DNA from: an uncultured Alphaproteobacteria bacterium
Lineage (GTDB): Bacteria > Pseudomonadota > Alphaproteobacteria > Rhodospirillales > Rhodospirillaceae
Reading direction: 5' to 3'
Length of the DNA: 64,000 nt
NCBI GenBank assembly: GCA_900079695.1
Contig: LT599022.1
Coordinates: 1,082,287-1,146,286, forward strand
Shown here in pieces: positions 17,109-28,051 of the stretch; position 1 is the first letter of the stretch; every line of letters starts with the position of its first letter. Both the position numbers and the translations under genes were made by a program. The notes beneath the pieces were generated by a model, which was given only the letters and a program-made list of their open reading frames with translations, was not told where the DNA came from and did not search any database.

Positions 17109-17612
17109 ATGCATGGAACGATCCGCCCGGCGGCGCTGGCGCTGATGCTGGCGCTGCCGGCCGCTCCGGCGCTCGCGAGCGCCACCGCGAGTTTCGTCGG
17201 GACCGGCAAAGTCGTCGGCTCCGCCACCCTCACCGACACCGGCAAGGGCGTGCTGATCGAAGCCGAGGCGAAAGGCCTCACGCCCAACCGCTGGGTCGGC
17301 TTCCACATTCACGAGACCGGCACCTGCGCCCCCGACGGCCAGTTCAAGAGCGCGGGCGGCCACTACAACCCGACCGGCGCCAACCACGGCTACCTCGACG
17401 GCAAGGGGCCGCACGCGGGCGACATGCCGAACCAGTACGTCGGCGCCGACGGCACCCTGCGCGCCAACGTGTTCAACCCGATGGTGCGGCTCGAAGGCGG
17501 CGACGCCCCGATTACCGGCAAGGCCCTGGTGATTCACGGCGGGCCCGACGACTACAAGAGCCAGCCCTCCGGCGACGCCGGCCACCGGCAGGCCTGCGCG
17601 GTGATCAAGTAG
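17109..17612 (+). CDS. sodC: Periplasmic Cu,Zn superoxide dismutase
   Basis: 167 residues with a cleavable Sec signal (ends ALASA), so it acts in the periplasm, where it dismutates superoxide. Metal ligands are all present: FHIHE (copper), GGHYNP (bridging His), PHAGDMPN (zinc His and Asp), VIHGGPDD (copper). The C-terminal motif is GDAGHRQACAVIK, with ACAVI in place of the usual ACGVI. The disulphide cysteines are in GTCAPDG and QACAVI. The gene starts 70 bases after the porin gene and has its own ribosome binding site (CCGGAGGAACGG). Confidence 0.95.
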   Translation: MHGTIRPAALALMLALPAAPALASATASFVGTGKVVGSATLTDTGKGVLIEAEAKGLTPNRWVGFHIHETGTCAPDGQFKSAGGHYNPTGANHGYLDGKGPHAGDMPNQYVGADGTLRANVFNPMVRLEGGDAPITGKALVIHGGPDDYKSQPSGDAGHRQACAVIK

Positions 17613-17774
17613 CCGCGGCGCGCGGCCCTCAATCCAGGCGGATCGGGGGCCGCGGGCGCACCCTTGCCACGACGCCTGTACGCCGCGATGATTCTCCGCC
17701 GATCCCGCTTCCACGGCGCGGGGAGCGGGATTATAGTCCTCGCCCCCGGGGAAATCCCCCCTTCCGAGCCGACC

Positions 17775-18719
17775 ATGAAACCCAGAGACATTGCCGACTA
17801 CACCTTCCTCGCCGTGACGTGGGGGCTCTCGTTCCTCGTGCTGGTGAAGGCGGTGGCGGCGTTCGGGTGGATCGGCGCCGTGACGTTCCGCTGCCTGATC
17901 GCGGGCGCGAGCCTGTGGCTGGCGGCGCGTCTGCTGCGCCGCCGTCTCGATTTCTCGATGGGCTGGCGGCCGCTCGCGGTGGTGGGCGCGACCACCGTCG
18001 CGGGGCAGCTCATCACCCTCTCCTACTCCACGCCGCGGATCGGCACCGCGATGGCGGCGATCTTCACCGCCGCGATCCCGCTGCTCGCGATGGTGATCGG
18101 CCAGCTCTGGGGGATCGAGCGGATCACCGTCCGCAGGCTGAGCGGCCTCGCCGTCGGCGCGACCGGGCTGATCCTGCTGGTCGGATTTCCCCAGGCGGAA
18201 CCGACGCCCGAATTCCTGCTCGGCTGCGCGGTGGCGATCCTGAGTTCGGTCTTCGCCGCCTTCGGCAGCAATTACGCGGCGAGCCGCCTCAAAACCGTGG
18301 GATCCTGGGAAATCACCATCGGCGCCTTTCTCGCGGGCGGGCTGATGTCGCTGCCGCTGATCGTCGTGGTGCCGGTGCCCGGCACGCCGCGGCCGGTCGA
18401 CTTCCTCTACCTTGCGATCCTCGCCACGGGCATGAGCGCGCTCGCCTACACCCGCTACTTCCGCCTCGTCTCGGTTCTCGGCCCCACCCGCTCGATCAGC
18501 GTCGAATTCGCGGTGACGACGGTCGCGGTCCTGGTCGGGACCCTGCTGCTTCACGAACCGCTGAGCGCGATCCAGATGGCGGGCGCGGGGGCGGTGATCC
18601 TCGGCTGTCTGCTGGTGCTGGGCCTGACGCCCCGGATCGGGCTCGGTCCGATGCGGCGCAAACGCCGGGGCCGCGAGCGGCGGAATGCGCTCGCGGCCCC
18701 GGTCCCGCGCGTCAGATAA
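17775..18719 (+). CDS. DMT-superfamily (EamA) transporter
   Basis: 314 residues, about ten membrane helices in two EamA repeats (first TFLAVTWGLSFLVLVKAVAAFG, second VAILSSVFAAFGSNYAASRL), ending in a basic tail (MRRKRRGRERRN). The ATG at 17775 places the first helix ten residues from the N-terminus and is preferred to upstream starts. Not closely similar to the other DMT protein in the window. Substrate unknown. The stop codon overlaps the 3' end of the convergent lyase gene by 8 bases. Confidence 0.86.
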   Translation: MKPRDIADYTFLAVTWGLSFLVLVKAVAAFGWIGAVTFRCLIAGASLWLAARLLRRRLDFSMGWRPLAVVGATTVAGQLITLSYSTPRIGTAMAAIFTAAIPLLAMVIGQLWGIERITVRRLSGLAVGATGLILLVGFPQAEPTPEFLLGCAVAILSSVFAAFGSNYAASRLKTVGSWEITIGAFLAGGLMSLPLIVVVPVPGTPRPVDFLYLAILATGMSALAYTRYFRLVSVLGPTRSISVEFAVTTVAVLVGTLLLHEPLSAIQMAGAGAVILGCLLVLGLTPRIGLGPMRRKRRGRERRNALAAPVPRVR

Positions 18720-20196
18720 GCTCGGCGGCGGCCGCGTCGAGGCGGTTGTGCGCCGCGTCGAGCCTGCCCTGCTGCTCGCGCCACCATCCTTCGTCGTCGG
18801 CGAGACGCTTGCGGCTGACGTTCACGCTGCGCCGCACCTCGACCGGCGCCGGGCCGCCGGTGACGCGGCGGACGGCGACGTTCTCGGCCGGGGTCAGCGC
18901 CTTGCGCAGGGACGCCTCGCGGAGCCCGAGCGGACGCCCCAGGTGTTCCTTCGCCACCGTCTCGATCAGATCGAGGCCGAGGTCGTCGGTGCGTCCGCCG
19001 GTCTCATGGAGCCGCCCGACCGAAGTGCCGACGATGACGTGCGCATCGCGGAACGAGAGCCCGGTCTCGCGCACGATCACGTCGGCGAGTTCGGTCACGG
19101 TGGAGAAGTTCTCCGCCGTGCGGGCGGTCGCGGCGGCGGCGTTGATCCGCAGCGAGCGCAGCGTTTCGGTGGCGAGGTTCACCACCGCCTCGGCCTCGCG
19201 GAAGCCGTCGCGCAGGGGCTGCGTCGCTTCGAGCGAGATGTCGCGCAGATGCCCGTAGGGCGTGCCCTTCTGAGCCGCGAGCGCCGCGACCAGCGCGCCG
19301 ATCAGGTGCGAGGATTTGCCGCGGATGTGCTCCAGCGAGATCGGGTTCTTCTTCTGCGGCATGATGCTGGAGGTCGCCGAGAGGTCGTCGCCGACTTCCA
19401 CCCAGCCGAACTCGTCGGTGCTCCAGATGTAGAGATCCTGCGCCAGGCGGCTGAGGTTCACCCCCATCGTCGCGAGACACGCGAGAATTTGCGGCACGTA
19501 GTCGCGGCTCGCCACGGCGTCGATGGAGTTCTCCACCAGGCCGGAGAAGCCGGTGAGATCCGCCACCATCCGGCGGTCGATCGGGAAGCCCGTGGAATTG
19601 AACGCGCAGGCGCCGAGCGGCGAGGCGTTCGCCACCTCGTAGCACTGCTGCAGGCGGGTTTCGTCGCGCGACATCGCCTGGGCGAGGGCATGGAAGTAGT
19701 GCCCGAGGGTGGTCGGCTGCGCGGGCTGCATATGGGTGTAGCCGGTCACGATGGTGTCGGCATGGGCCTCGGCGAGGTCCAGCAACTGTTGCCGCAGAGC
19801 GTGGAGGAAGCCCGCGAGCCTGTGCAACTGCGCGCGCGCCGACATCCGCGTCAGCGCCGCGGAGAGATCGTTGCGGCTGCGCCCGGTGTGCATCTGCCCG
19901 CCGATCGCCGAGCCCGCCTTCTTGATGATGTGGGTTTCGAGGTTGTAGTAGACCTCCTCGAGCGCCGGATCCCAGGTGATCGCCTCCGGTCCGGCCGCCA
20001 GCACCTCCTCGAAGATCCGCATCAGCTTGCCGGCGTTGTCCTTGGTGACGATCCCCTGCGCCGCCAGCATCACCACGTGCGCGCGGTTCAAATCCATCAG
20101 CGCCGCGAAGGAATCCTGGCTGTCGGCCTCGAGCCGCGGGCGCATCACGTAGTCGATCAGCACCTTGGAGGGCGGCAGTTTCACCCGTTCTCTCAT
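18712..20196 (-). CDS. Argininosuccinate lyase-like C-N lyase (fumarase/aspartase superfamily)
   Basis: 494 residues of the aspartase/fumarase superfamily, whose members eliminate fumarate from N- or O-substituted succinates. The superfamily loop SSIMPQKKNP, HTGRSRND and GYTHMQPAQPTT are present as in argininosuccinate lyase. Three things argue against the biosynthetic enzyme: the N-terminal LWGGRF block is missing, the almost invariant YNxDxQEDK motif is replaced by YGHLRDISLEATQ, and the gene is in an operon with a C4-dicarboxylate transporter under a NocR/OccR-like LysR regulator. The product fumarate would fit that transporter. EDDS lyase of Chelativorans is a known ArgH-like relative acting on a different aspartate derivative. 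Ribosome binding site GGGAGT precedes ATG20196. Confidence 0.8.
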   Translation of the reverse strand: MRERVKLPPSKVLIDYVMRPRLEADSQDSFAALMDLNRAHVVMLAAQGIVTKDNAGKLMRIFEEVLAAGPEAITWDPALEEVYYNLETHIIKKAGSAIGGQMHTGRSRNDLSAALTRMSARAQLHRLAGFLHALRQQLLDLAEAHADTIVTGYTHMQPAQPTTLGHYFHALAQAMSRDETRLQQCYEVANASPLGACAFNSTGFPIDRRMVADLTGFSGLVENSIDAVASRDYVPQILACLATMGVNLSRLAQDLYIWSTDEFGWVEVGDDLSATSSIMPQKKNPISLEHIRGKSSHLIGALVAALAAQKGTPYGHLRDISLEATQPLRDGFREAEAVVNLATETLRSLRINAAAATARTAENFSTVTELADVIVRETGLSFRDAHVIVGTSVGRLHETGGRTDDLGLDLIETVAKEHLGRPLGLREASLRKALTPAENVAVRRVTGGPAPVEVRRSVNVSRKRLADDEGWWREQQGRLDAAHNRLDAAAAELI

Positions 20197-20236
20197 GATC
20201 GTACTCCCTTTTCTATCGGCCGCCGCGGCGGCTCGG

Positions 20237-21550
20237 CTACAGCACGACGGACGCCAGCGCGTATCCCACCGCGACCGAGGTGACGACGGAGGTCAATCCG
20301 GGGCGCAGGAAGCTGTGATTGAAGATGAAATCGCCGATCTTGGTGGTGCCGGTGCGATCGAACGACACCGAACCGATGATCGCGCCGGTGCCGGGGATGA
20401 CGTTGATCGCCGACGCGGCATGGAACATCCCGACCATGTGCCCGGCGGGGATGCCGAGCGCCATGCCCAGCGGGCCGATGGCGCGCATCGTCGCCCCCTG
20501 GCTCAGCAGCAGCGCCGCCATCACCATCAGCACCACCGCGTAGAGGTAGGGGTGCGCCGAGACGAAGCCGCCCATCGTCGAGATCAGCAGCGCCTTGTGA
20601 GCGTTGAAGAACGTGTCGACGAGCCAGGCGATGCCGAAGATCGCCACCACCGCCATCATGCCGGTTTCGAAGATCGAGCTGCGGATGATCCGGCTGGTCT
20701 TGACCTTGAACAGCACCGCCGTGAGGAAGGCGAAGCTCAGCATGATCATTTCCAGCGCGGCCGGAATCGGAAGCTTGCTGACCTTGCCGTCCACCGTCCA
20801 CGACGGCAGCAACTGGGGCATCGAGCCGAGCGCGACGATGCACGCCACGGCCAGCGCGAAGAACAGCACCGAAAGCTTCGCCTCGCGCGTCACCACGCGT
20901 TCCTCCGCCGGTTTCGGCGGCGCGATCTCGCCCGCCGCGAGGCGTCGCTGGAATTCCGGATCCTTCTCGAGGTCGTAGCCGCGCCAGTAGACCGTCAGCG
21001 TCGCCACGAGGACCCCCGCCAGACCGGCCGGAATGCAGACGAGCAGGATCTGCGCCAGGGTGATGCCCTCGGGACTGACGAGCGCGATCAGCACCGCCAT
21101 CGCCGCGCTCATCGGGCTCGCCGTCACCGCCTGGGTGGCGGCGATGGTGGCGACCGAAAGCGGCCGTTCGGGTCGGACCCGCGCCTCGTAGGCGGCCTCC
21201 ACGATCACCGGATAGAGCGCGAAGGCGACGTAGGCGGTGCCGCAGAAGACGGTGAAGGTATAGGTGATGAGCGGCGCCAGCAGGGTGATCCGGTCGGGAT
21301 GCCGACGCAGGATCCGCTCGGCCAGCGAGACGAGATAATCCAGGCCGCCGGTGGCCTGCATGGTGGAAACCATGGTGATGACGGCCATGATGATCAGCAT
21401 CACGTCGATCGGCGCCGAACTCGGGCGAAGACCGAAACCGAAGACCAGGATCACCAGCCCCACGCCACCGGCAAGACCGATACCGATGCCGCTCAATCGC
21501 GCTCCGACGAGAATGCAGACGAGCACGACCGCAAATTCGATCCAAAACAT
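20237..21550 (-). CDS. Dcu-type C4-dicarboxylate transporter (DcuA/DcuB family)
   Basis: 437 residues, about ten to eleven membrane helices. It aligns with DcuA throughout: ARLSGIGIGLAGGVGLVIL, TGGLDYLVSLAERILRRHP, ITASP-like VTASPMSAAMAVL, FGIAWLVDTFFNAHK, DRTGTTKIGDFIFNHSFLRPG. Dcu carriers exchange or take up fumarate, succinate, malate and aspartate across the inner membrane. It is the first gene of the two-gene operon, 40 bases before the lyase, and is divergent from the LysR regulator. The combination suggests uptake of an aspartate derivative or export of the fumarate/succinate formed from it. Aerobic or anaerobic use cannot be told from the sequence. Confidence 0.88.
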   Translation of the reverse strand: MFWIEFAVVLVCILVGARLSGIGIGLAGGVGLVILVFGFGLRPSSAPIDVMLIIMAVITMVSTMQATGGLDYLVSLAERILRRHPDRITLLAPLITYTFTVFCGTAYVAFALYPVIVEAAYEARVRPERPLSVATIAATQAVTASPMSAAMAVLIALVSPEGITLAQILLVCIPAGLAGVLVATLTVYWRGYDLEKDPEFQRRLAAGEIAPPKPAEERVVTREAKLSVLFFALAVACIVALGSMPQLLPSWTVDGKVSKLPIPAALEMIMLSFAFLTAVLFKVKTSRIIRSSIFETGMMAVVAIFGIAWLVDTFFNAHKALLISTMGGFVSAHPYLYAVVLMVMAALLLSQGATMRAIGPLGMALGIPAGHMVGMFHAASAINVIPGTGAIIGSVSFDRTGTTKIGDFIFNHSFLRPGLTSVVTSVAVGYALASVVL

Positions 21551-21909
21551 GCGAACCCCCTGCCGATATTTATGTTTCCAAGGAACTCACCGACAAAAAC
21601 TCGCAACCACGTAACGTTATCAAATACAACTTGAGTAATTTTAATGGATTCCAAGTCTCCGCCCGATCCATGGCAATCGGCACGCACTTACCGGTCGGTG
21701 CGTGCCGGAGCTTCGGCACCACCGTCGAAAATACGAATACTCGCTTCGTTTCGCAGATTGCCGCGCCGGGCGGCGAATATTTCTCGGAACCCACACACCA
21801 CTGCATGAATCATACCGGCGCATGCCCCATATAACAAATTCCAAGATAGCGGGGGCTCATACGAAATTGATATACTGTCCGCCGGTCACCGTCTCTTCGA
21901 GCGCCGCAC
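21551..21909. other. Control region between Dcu/lyase operon and LysR regulator
   Basis: 359 bases without a gene and with lower GC than its neighbours. The only strong structure is a perfect 10-bp inverted repeat. On the plus strand TATACT (about 21871-21876), shortly before the regulator gene, is a possible -10. It is the natural place for the LysR binding sites. Confidence 0.5.
21678..21707. promoter_or_regulatory. Inverted repeat in the LysR/Dcu control region
   Basis: CGGCACGCAC (21678-21687) and GTGCGTGCCG (21698-21707) form perfect 10-bp arms around ten bases. No T-run follows on either strand, so an operator is likelier than a terminator. It lies midway between the divergent genes. 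Confidence 0.5.
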
Positions 21910-22815
21910 ATGAACTTCAAGCAGATCGAGGCCTTCCGCGCCGTCATCCTTTCCGGTTCGATGACCGCCGCCGCGCGGGAGCTCAACACCTCGCAGCCGA
22001 ACGTCAGCCGGCTGATCTCTCAGCTCGAACGGCAGATCGGCTTCAAGCTGTTCGCGCGCCTCTCCGGGCGCCTTCTGCCGACCCCGGAAGCCCATGCGTT
22101 CTTCCGCGACGTCGGCCGCGCGTTCACCGGGATGGACAGCCTCGAAAAATCCGCGCGCGCGATCGCCGCGCTCGGAACCGGCCATCTGAGGGTCGGCACC
22201 GTGCCGTCGATGCTCCTGACCCTGATCCCCGAGGCCGCGCAGGCGTTCTCGCACGAGTTTCCCGACGTCAGCATCACCATCCACACCAGCGATTCGACCA
22301 CCGTCGGGCAGTGGACGGCGTCGGGCTTCTGCGACATCGGCGTGACCTCCTACAACACCGGCGGCGCAGGGGTGAGCACGCAGACGATCCGGCGGATGGA
22401 CGGCGTATGCATCCTGCCGGGCGACCACCGTCTCGCCCGGGGCGACGGTCCGATCGGCCCCGACGACCTGCGCGGCGAGAAATTTCTGTCGCTTCTGGAG
22501 GGGGACGGCACGCGGCGCAACATCGACGCCGGGTTCACCGCGGACGGCCCCGACCCGCGGGTTCTCACCTACAGCTGCCAGTATGCCGCGGCGATCTGCA
22601 CGATGGTGGCCAAGGGCATGGGGGTGAGCGTCGTGCATCCGGCGGTGGCCCAGAGCCACCTGCACACGGGCCTGGCGGTGCGGCCGTTCCGCCCGCGGAT
22701 CTCGTTCTTCACGTTCCTGCTGCGGCCGCTGCAGTACCCGTGCGGACGCCTCGCCGAGCGGTTCGGGGAGATCTTCTCCTCGGCCCTCAACGCCGTGGTT
22801 CCGCCCGCGGCGTGA
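21910..22815 (+). CDS. LysR-family regulator (NocR/OccR-like)
   Basis: 301 residues. The N-terminal helix-turn-helix MNFKQIEAFRAVILSGSMTAAARELNTSQPNVSRLISQLERQIG is close to that of NocR and OccR, the opine regulators (MNLxQVEAFRAVMLTGSMTAAA). A typical periplasmic-binding-protein-like effector domain follows (LRVGTVPSMLLTLIPEAAQAF; GVSVVHPAVA). It is divergent from the Dcu-lyase operon and so probably activates it in response to its substrate. The resemblance to opine regulators fits an N-substituted amino acid as effector, which is inference. Confidence 0.9.
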   Translation: MNFKQIEAFRAVILSGSMTAAARELNTSQPNVSRLISQLERQIGFKLFARLSGRLLPTPEAHAFFRDVGRAFTGMDSLEKSARAIAALGTGHLRVGTVPSMLLTLIPEAAQAFSHEFPDVSITIHTSDSTTVGQWTASGFCDIGVTSYNTGGAGVSTQTIRRMDGVCILPGDHRLARGDGPIGPDDLRGEKFLSLLEGDGTRRNIDAGFTADGPDPRVLTYSCQYAAAICTMVAKGMGVSVVHPAVAQSHLHTGLAVRPFRPRISFFTFLLRPLQYPCGRLAERFGEIFSSALNAVVPPAA

Positions 22816-22830
22816 AGCCCCGTGCACACG

Positions 22831-22864
22831 GAAAGGGGCCGGAGCGTCCGCCCCGGCCCCTTTC
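22831..22864. terminator. Bidirectional terminator between lysR and gatB
   Basis: Perfect 12-bp stem GAAAGGGGCCGG (22831-22842) / CCGGCCCCTTTC (22853-22864), serving both converging genes. The AAAG/CTTT ends supply a short U-run in either direction. Confidence 0.8.
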
Positions 22865-22884
22865 GTCCGTTCCGAAGTTCCGCC

Positions 22885-24339
<1,455 letters not shown>

Positions 24340-24340
24340 C

Positions 24341-25831
24341 TTATTTCGTCCCTCGCAGAAGGGTCGGCACGGCGGAGAACTCCGCGGCGGCTTCCATCAC
24401 CCCGGCGGCGCGGAGGATGGTTTCCTCGTCGAACGGGCGGCCGATGAGTTGCAGGCCGAGCGGCAGCCCGCGCTGCGACAACCCGCCGGGGATCGACATC
24501 GCGGGCACCCCCGCGAGCGACGCCGGAACCGTGAAGACGTCGTTGAGGTACATCGTGATCGGGTCGACCTTCGCCCCGCCCGCGATCGGGAAGGCGTCCG
24601 ACGGCGCGGTGGGGGTGAGGATCACGTCCACCGTCTTGAACGCCTTGGCGAAGTCGTCGGCGATCAGCGCGCGGACCTTCTGCGCCTTGAGATAATAGGC
24701 GTCGTAGTACCCCGCCGAGAGCACGTAGGTGCCGATCAGGATGCGGCGCTTGACCTCCTTGCCGAAGCCCGCGGCGCGGGTCTTCATGTACATCTCGTCG
24801 AGGCTGCCGCCGTTCTCGACGCGCAGGCCGTAGCGCACGCCGTCGTACCGCGCGAGGTTCGAGGACGCCTCCGCCGGAGCGACGATGTAATAGGTGGCCA
24901 GCGCCTTGTCGGTGTGCGGCAGCGAGATCTCGACGATCTCGGCCCCCGCGTCCTTGAGCCACGCGATTCCCTGGTCCCACAGCGCCGCGATTTCCGAATT
25001 CAGGCCGTCGGGACGGTATTCCTTCGGAATGCCGACCTTGAGGCCGCGCACGTCGCCGGTCAGCGCCTTTTCGAAATCGGGCAGGTCGACCTTGGCCGAG
25101 GTGCTGTCCTTCGGATCGAAGCCCGCCATCTGGCCGAGCATGATCGCGGCGTCCTTCACCGTGCGGGTCATCGGCCCGGCCTGATCGAGCGACGAGGCGA
25201 ACGCGACGATGCCCCAGCGCGAGCAACGGCCGTAGGTCGGCTTCAGCCCGACGATGCCGGTGAACGCCGCGGGCTGGCGGATCGAGCCGCCGGTGTCGGT
25301 GCCGGTGGCGGCCAGACACATGCGCGCCGAAACCGCCGCCGCCGAGCCGCCCGAAGAGCCGCCGGGAACGAGCTTTTCCGGATCGTCGTCGGCCACCCAC
25401 GGGCTCACCACGTTGCCGTAGGCCGAGGTGATGTTCGCCGAGCCCATCGCGAACTCGTCGAGGTTGGTCTTGCCCAGCATCACCGCGCCGCCGGCCTTGA
25501 GCCTGGCGGACACGGTCGATTCGTACTGCGGCTTGAAGCCTTCGAGGATCTTCGAGGCGGCGGTGGTCTGCACCCCCTCGGTGCAGAACAGGTCCTTGAT
25601 CGCCACCGGCGCGCCGTCCATCGGCCCCAGCGTCTCGCCCTTGGCGCGGCGCGCGTCGGAGGCGCGGGCGCGGTCGAGCGCCACCTCCGGCGAGGCGACG
25701 ATGTAGGCGTTCAGGCCCTTGTGGCGGTCCATCTGCCCGAGGAACGCCTCGGTCAGCTCGACGGAGGTATAGTCGCCCTTCGCGAGGCCGTCGCGGACCT
25801 CGGCGAGGGTCAGGTTCGTGAGTTCGGTCAT
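24341..25831 (-). CDS. gatA: Asp-tRNA(Asn)/Glu-tRNA(Gln) amidotransferase subunit A
   Basis: 496-residue amidase-signature enzyme that releases ammonia from glutamine for GatB. The Ser-cisSer-Lys triad is visible: Lys in [12 protein letters not shown], cis-Ser in [11 protein letters not shown], nucleophile Ser in [42 protein letters not shown] matches GatA closely. The gene lies 4 bases after gatC and directly before gatB. Confidence 0.97.
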   Translation of the reverse strand: MTELTNLTLAEVRDGLAKGDYTSVELTEAFLGQMDRHKGLNAYIVASPEVALDRARASDARRAKGETLGPMDGAPVAIKDLFCTEGVQTTAASKILEGFKPQYESTVSARLKAGGAVMLGKTNLDEFAMGSANITSAYGNVVSPWVADDDPEKLVPGGSSGGSAAAVSARMCLAATGTDTGGSIRQPAAFTGIVGLKPTYGRCSRWGIVAFASSLDQAGPMTRTVKDAAIMLGQMAGFDPKDSTSAKVDLPDFEKALTGDVRGLKVGIPKEYRPDGLNSEIAALWDQGIAWLKDAGAEIVEISLPHTDKALATYYIVAPAEASSNLARYDGVRYGLRVENGGSLDEMYMKTRAAGFGKEVKRRILIGTYVLSAGYYDAYYLKAQKVRALIADDFAKAFKTVDVILTPTAPSDAFPIAGGAKVDPITMYLNDVFTVPASLAGVPAMSIPGGLSQRGLPLGLQLIGRPFDEETILRAAGVMEAAAEFSAVPTLLRGTK

Positions 25832-25835
25832 CGGA

Positions 25836-26123
25836 TCACTCCACCACCTTCGGCACCAGGAAATAGCCGTCCGCCGCGTCGGGGGCGTTGGCCAGCACCT
25901 TTTCCGGCATTTCGCCGTCGGTGACCACGTCGTCGCGCCAGAACAACTTCATCTGCGAGACCGAGGCCACCGGGGCGACGCCCTCGGTGTTCACTTGCGA
26001 CAGTTGCTCCACCCAGCCGAGAATGCCGTTGAGTTCGTGGGCGAGTCCGTCGAGGTCTTCCTCGGGGATTTCCAATCGCGCCAGAAAACCGATCTTTCTG
26101 ACTGTGGCCTTGTCGAGCGACAT
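25836..26123 (-). CDS. gatC: Asp-tRNA(Asn)/Glu-tRNA(Gln) amidotransferase subunit C
   Basis: 95 residues, the normal length for GatC, which wraps around GatA and stabilises the complex. The N-terminal helix [44 protein letters not shown] and the C-terminal FLVPKVVE are typical. First gene of gatCAB. The ATG at 26123 is the family start; the frame stays open far upstream but that part is antisense to the ruvX gene cluster. Confidence 0.95.
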   Translation of the reverse strand: MSLDKATVRKIGFLARLEIPEEDLDGLAHELNGILGWVEQLSQVNTEGVAPVASVSQMKLFWRDDVVTDGEMPEKVLANAPDAADGYFLVPKVVE

Positions 26124-26223
26124 GGGATATCTGTCTCCATAGAAGCGTCCGCGCGTGAAAGCGCATCGGCATGGCTTAGCAAACCATCCGCACCGGCGCA
26201 ATCCAGAAGCCCGAGGACTCTCC

Positions 26224-26697
26224 ATGATTTGCGCCGACATCGAAGCCTTCGCCGCCGCCCTGCCGGAGTTCGGGGCGGTGCTCGGGCTGGACTTCGGCCA
26301 ACGCACCGTCGGCGTCGCGGTCTCCGACGTCACCCGCGCGATCGCCTCTCCCCTCCTGCTGATCGAACGCAGGAACCGCGAGGCCGACATGGCGGAGGTG
26401 CTCAAAGCGGCATCCGGCCGCGAGGCGGTCGGCGCGGTGATCGGCCTGCCGCTGCAGATGGACGGCGCGGAGGGCGAGCGCGCCGAAATCACCCGCAAGT
26501 TCGCCGAACGCCTCGCCGCCGCGTGGGACGCGCCGCTGGTCCTGTGGGACGAGCGCCTCTCCACCGCCGGGGTCGAACGCCTGCTGATCGGCGAGGCCGA
26601 TCTCACCCGCAGGCGGCGCAAGCAGGTGGTGGACAAATCCGCCGCCGCGTTCATCCTCCAGGGCGCGCTCGACCGCATCGGGAATCTCCGCCGATGA
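26224..26697 (+). CDS. ruvX: Holliday junction resolvase-like nuclease (YqgF/RuvX), 16S pre-rRNA processing
   Basis: 157 residues with an RNase H-like fold: first catalytic Asp in GLDFGQRTVGVAVSD, GLPLQMDGAEGERA, and the last acidic motif WDERLSTAGVERLL...VDKSAAAFILQGAL. Family members (YqgF) mature the 5' end of 16S rRNA; Holliday-junction activity has been reported for some. It is divergent from gatCAB with about 100 bases between, and overlaps the next gene by ATGA. The start at 26224 gives 23 residues before the first catalytic strand. Confidence 0.93.
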   Translation: MICADIEAFAAALPEFGAVLGLDFGQRTVGVAVSDVTRAIASPLLLIERRNREADMAEVLKAASGREAVGAVIGLPLQMDGAEGERAEITRKFAERLAAAWDAPLVLWDERLSTAGVERLLIGEADLTRRRRKQVVDKSAAAFILQGALDRIGNLRR

Positions 26698-27977
26698 ACG
26701 CGATCTTCTTCGGCATCGTCGCGATCTCCTTCGCGGTGGCGGGCTGGCGGCAGATCGCCGCGCCCTCCGACATGGCCCCGGGCACCGGCCCGATGGAAAT
26801 TCTCGGCATCGCGATGATCGACGGCGCGGGCGGCGCGGTGACGCTGGCGATCGGCCTGATCGGCGTGATGACCTTCTTCCTCGGGCTGATGAAGGTGGCC
26901 GAGGCGGGCGGCCTGCTGGCGGTGGTCGCCAAGACGGTACGGCCGCTGATGGTGCGGCTGTTCCCCGACGTGCCACCCGACCACCCGGCGATGGGCGCGA
27001 TGATCATGAACCTCTCCGCCAACGCGCTGGGGCTCGGCAACGCGGCGACGCCGTTCGGCATCCGCGCGATGCAGCAGCTCGACCGCCTCAACCCCGCCAA
27101 GGGTACCGCCACCAACGCGATGGTGCTGTTCCTCGCGATCAACACCTCGTCGGTCACGCTGCTGCCCACCGGAGTGATCGCGCTGCGCGCCGCGGCGGGC
27201 TCGACGGACGCGGCGGGGATCGTCCCCACCACCCTGTTCGCGACGATCTGCTCCACCACCGTGGCGATCCTCGCCGCCAAGCTCTACGCCCGGTTCTCGC
27301 CGGGCGGAGCCTCGTCCGCCACGGCGGCCGCAGGCGCGGCGGACGACGACGTCCCGCCCGAGGGCGAGGAGACCGGCGCCTATCCGCTGTGGGTGTCGGT
27401 GCTGGTCCTCGGCGGCATCGCGGCGATGGTTCCGGCGACGATCCTCTGGGGTCGCGCGATCGCGCCGTGGATCGTCCCCGGGCTCGCGATCGCCTTCCTC
27501 GGCTACGGCCTCGCGCGGAAGGTGCCGGTCTACGAAGTGTTCGTCGAGGGCGCGAAGGACGGCTTTCAGGTGGCGGTGAAGATCATCCCCTATCTCGTCG
27601 CGATCCTCACCGCGGTGGCGATGTTCCGCGCCTCGGGGGCGATGGAGATGCTGCTGACGCCGCTCGGCGCGCTCACCGCCCACGTCGGCCTGCCCGCCGA
27701 GGCGCTGCCGATGGCGTTGCTGCGCCCGCTGTCGGGCTCGGGGGCCTACGGCATCGTCGCGGCGATCGTCAACGACCCGGCGATCGGACCGGACAGCCTC
27801 ACCGGCTATCTCGTCTCCACCCTCCAGGGCTCCACCGAGACCACCTTCTACGTCGTCGCCGTCTATTTCGGCGCGGTGCAGATCAAGCGCATGCGCCACG
27901 CCCTGTGGACGGCGTTGACCGCCGACGCTGCGGGCATCGCCGCGGCGGTGTTCATCTGCAATCTGATGTACGGCTGA
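26694..27977 (+). CDS. SpmA-SpmB fused membrane protein (nucleoside-recognition/Gate domains)
   Basis: 427 residues. The first half (MEILGIAMIDGAGGAVTLAIGLIGVMTFFLGLMKVAEAGG, then NLSANALGLGNAATPFGIRAM) is SpmA; the second half (YEVFVEGAKDGFQVAVKIIPYLVAILTAVAMFRASG, then LSGSGAYGIVAAIVNDP, STETTFYVVAVYFGAV) is SpmB, joined by a disordered acidic linker near residues 205-225. In Bacillus the two are separate spore-maturation proteins; in non-sporulating Proteobacteria the fusion is common and its function is unknown. Translationally coupled to ruvX. Confidence 0.85.
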   Translation: MNAIFFGIVAISFAVAGWRQIAAPSDMAPGTGPMEILGIAMIDGAGGAVTLAIGLIGVMTFFLGLMKVAEAGGLLAVVAKTVRPLMVRLFPDVPPDHPAMGAMIMNLSANALGLGNAATPFGIRAMQQLDRLNPAKGTATNAMVLFLAINTSSVTLLPTGVIALRAAAGSTDAAGIVPTTLFATICSTTVAILAAKLYARFSPGGASSATAAAGAADDDVPPEGEETGAYPLWVSVLVLGGIAAMVPATILWGRAIAPWIVPGLAIAFLGYGLARKVPVYEVFVEGAKDGFQVAVKIIPYLVAILTAVAMFRASGAMEMLLTPLGALTAHVGLPAEALPMALLRPLSGSGAYGIVAAIVNDPAIGPDSLTGYLVSTLQGSTETTFYVVAVYFGAVQIKRMRHALWTALTADAAGIAAAVFICNLMYG

Positions 27978-28051
27978 CGCGCGCATATCGACACCCGCTG
28001 CACAACCTCCTATCGTCGAGAGCGGCGAGACGAAGCGGAGACGGAGGCGGA

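Noticed and set aside
16746-18554. 602-residue minus-strand frame across porin, sodC and transporter
   Set aside because: Spans three real genes and has no domain; product of high GC.
21678-21707. Inverted repeat as a terminator
   Set aside because: No U-run on either side and it lies between divergent genes, so an operator is likelier.
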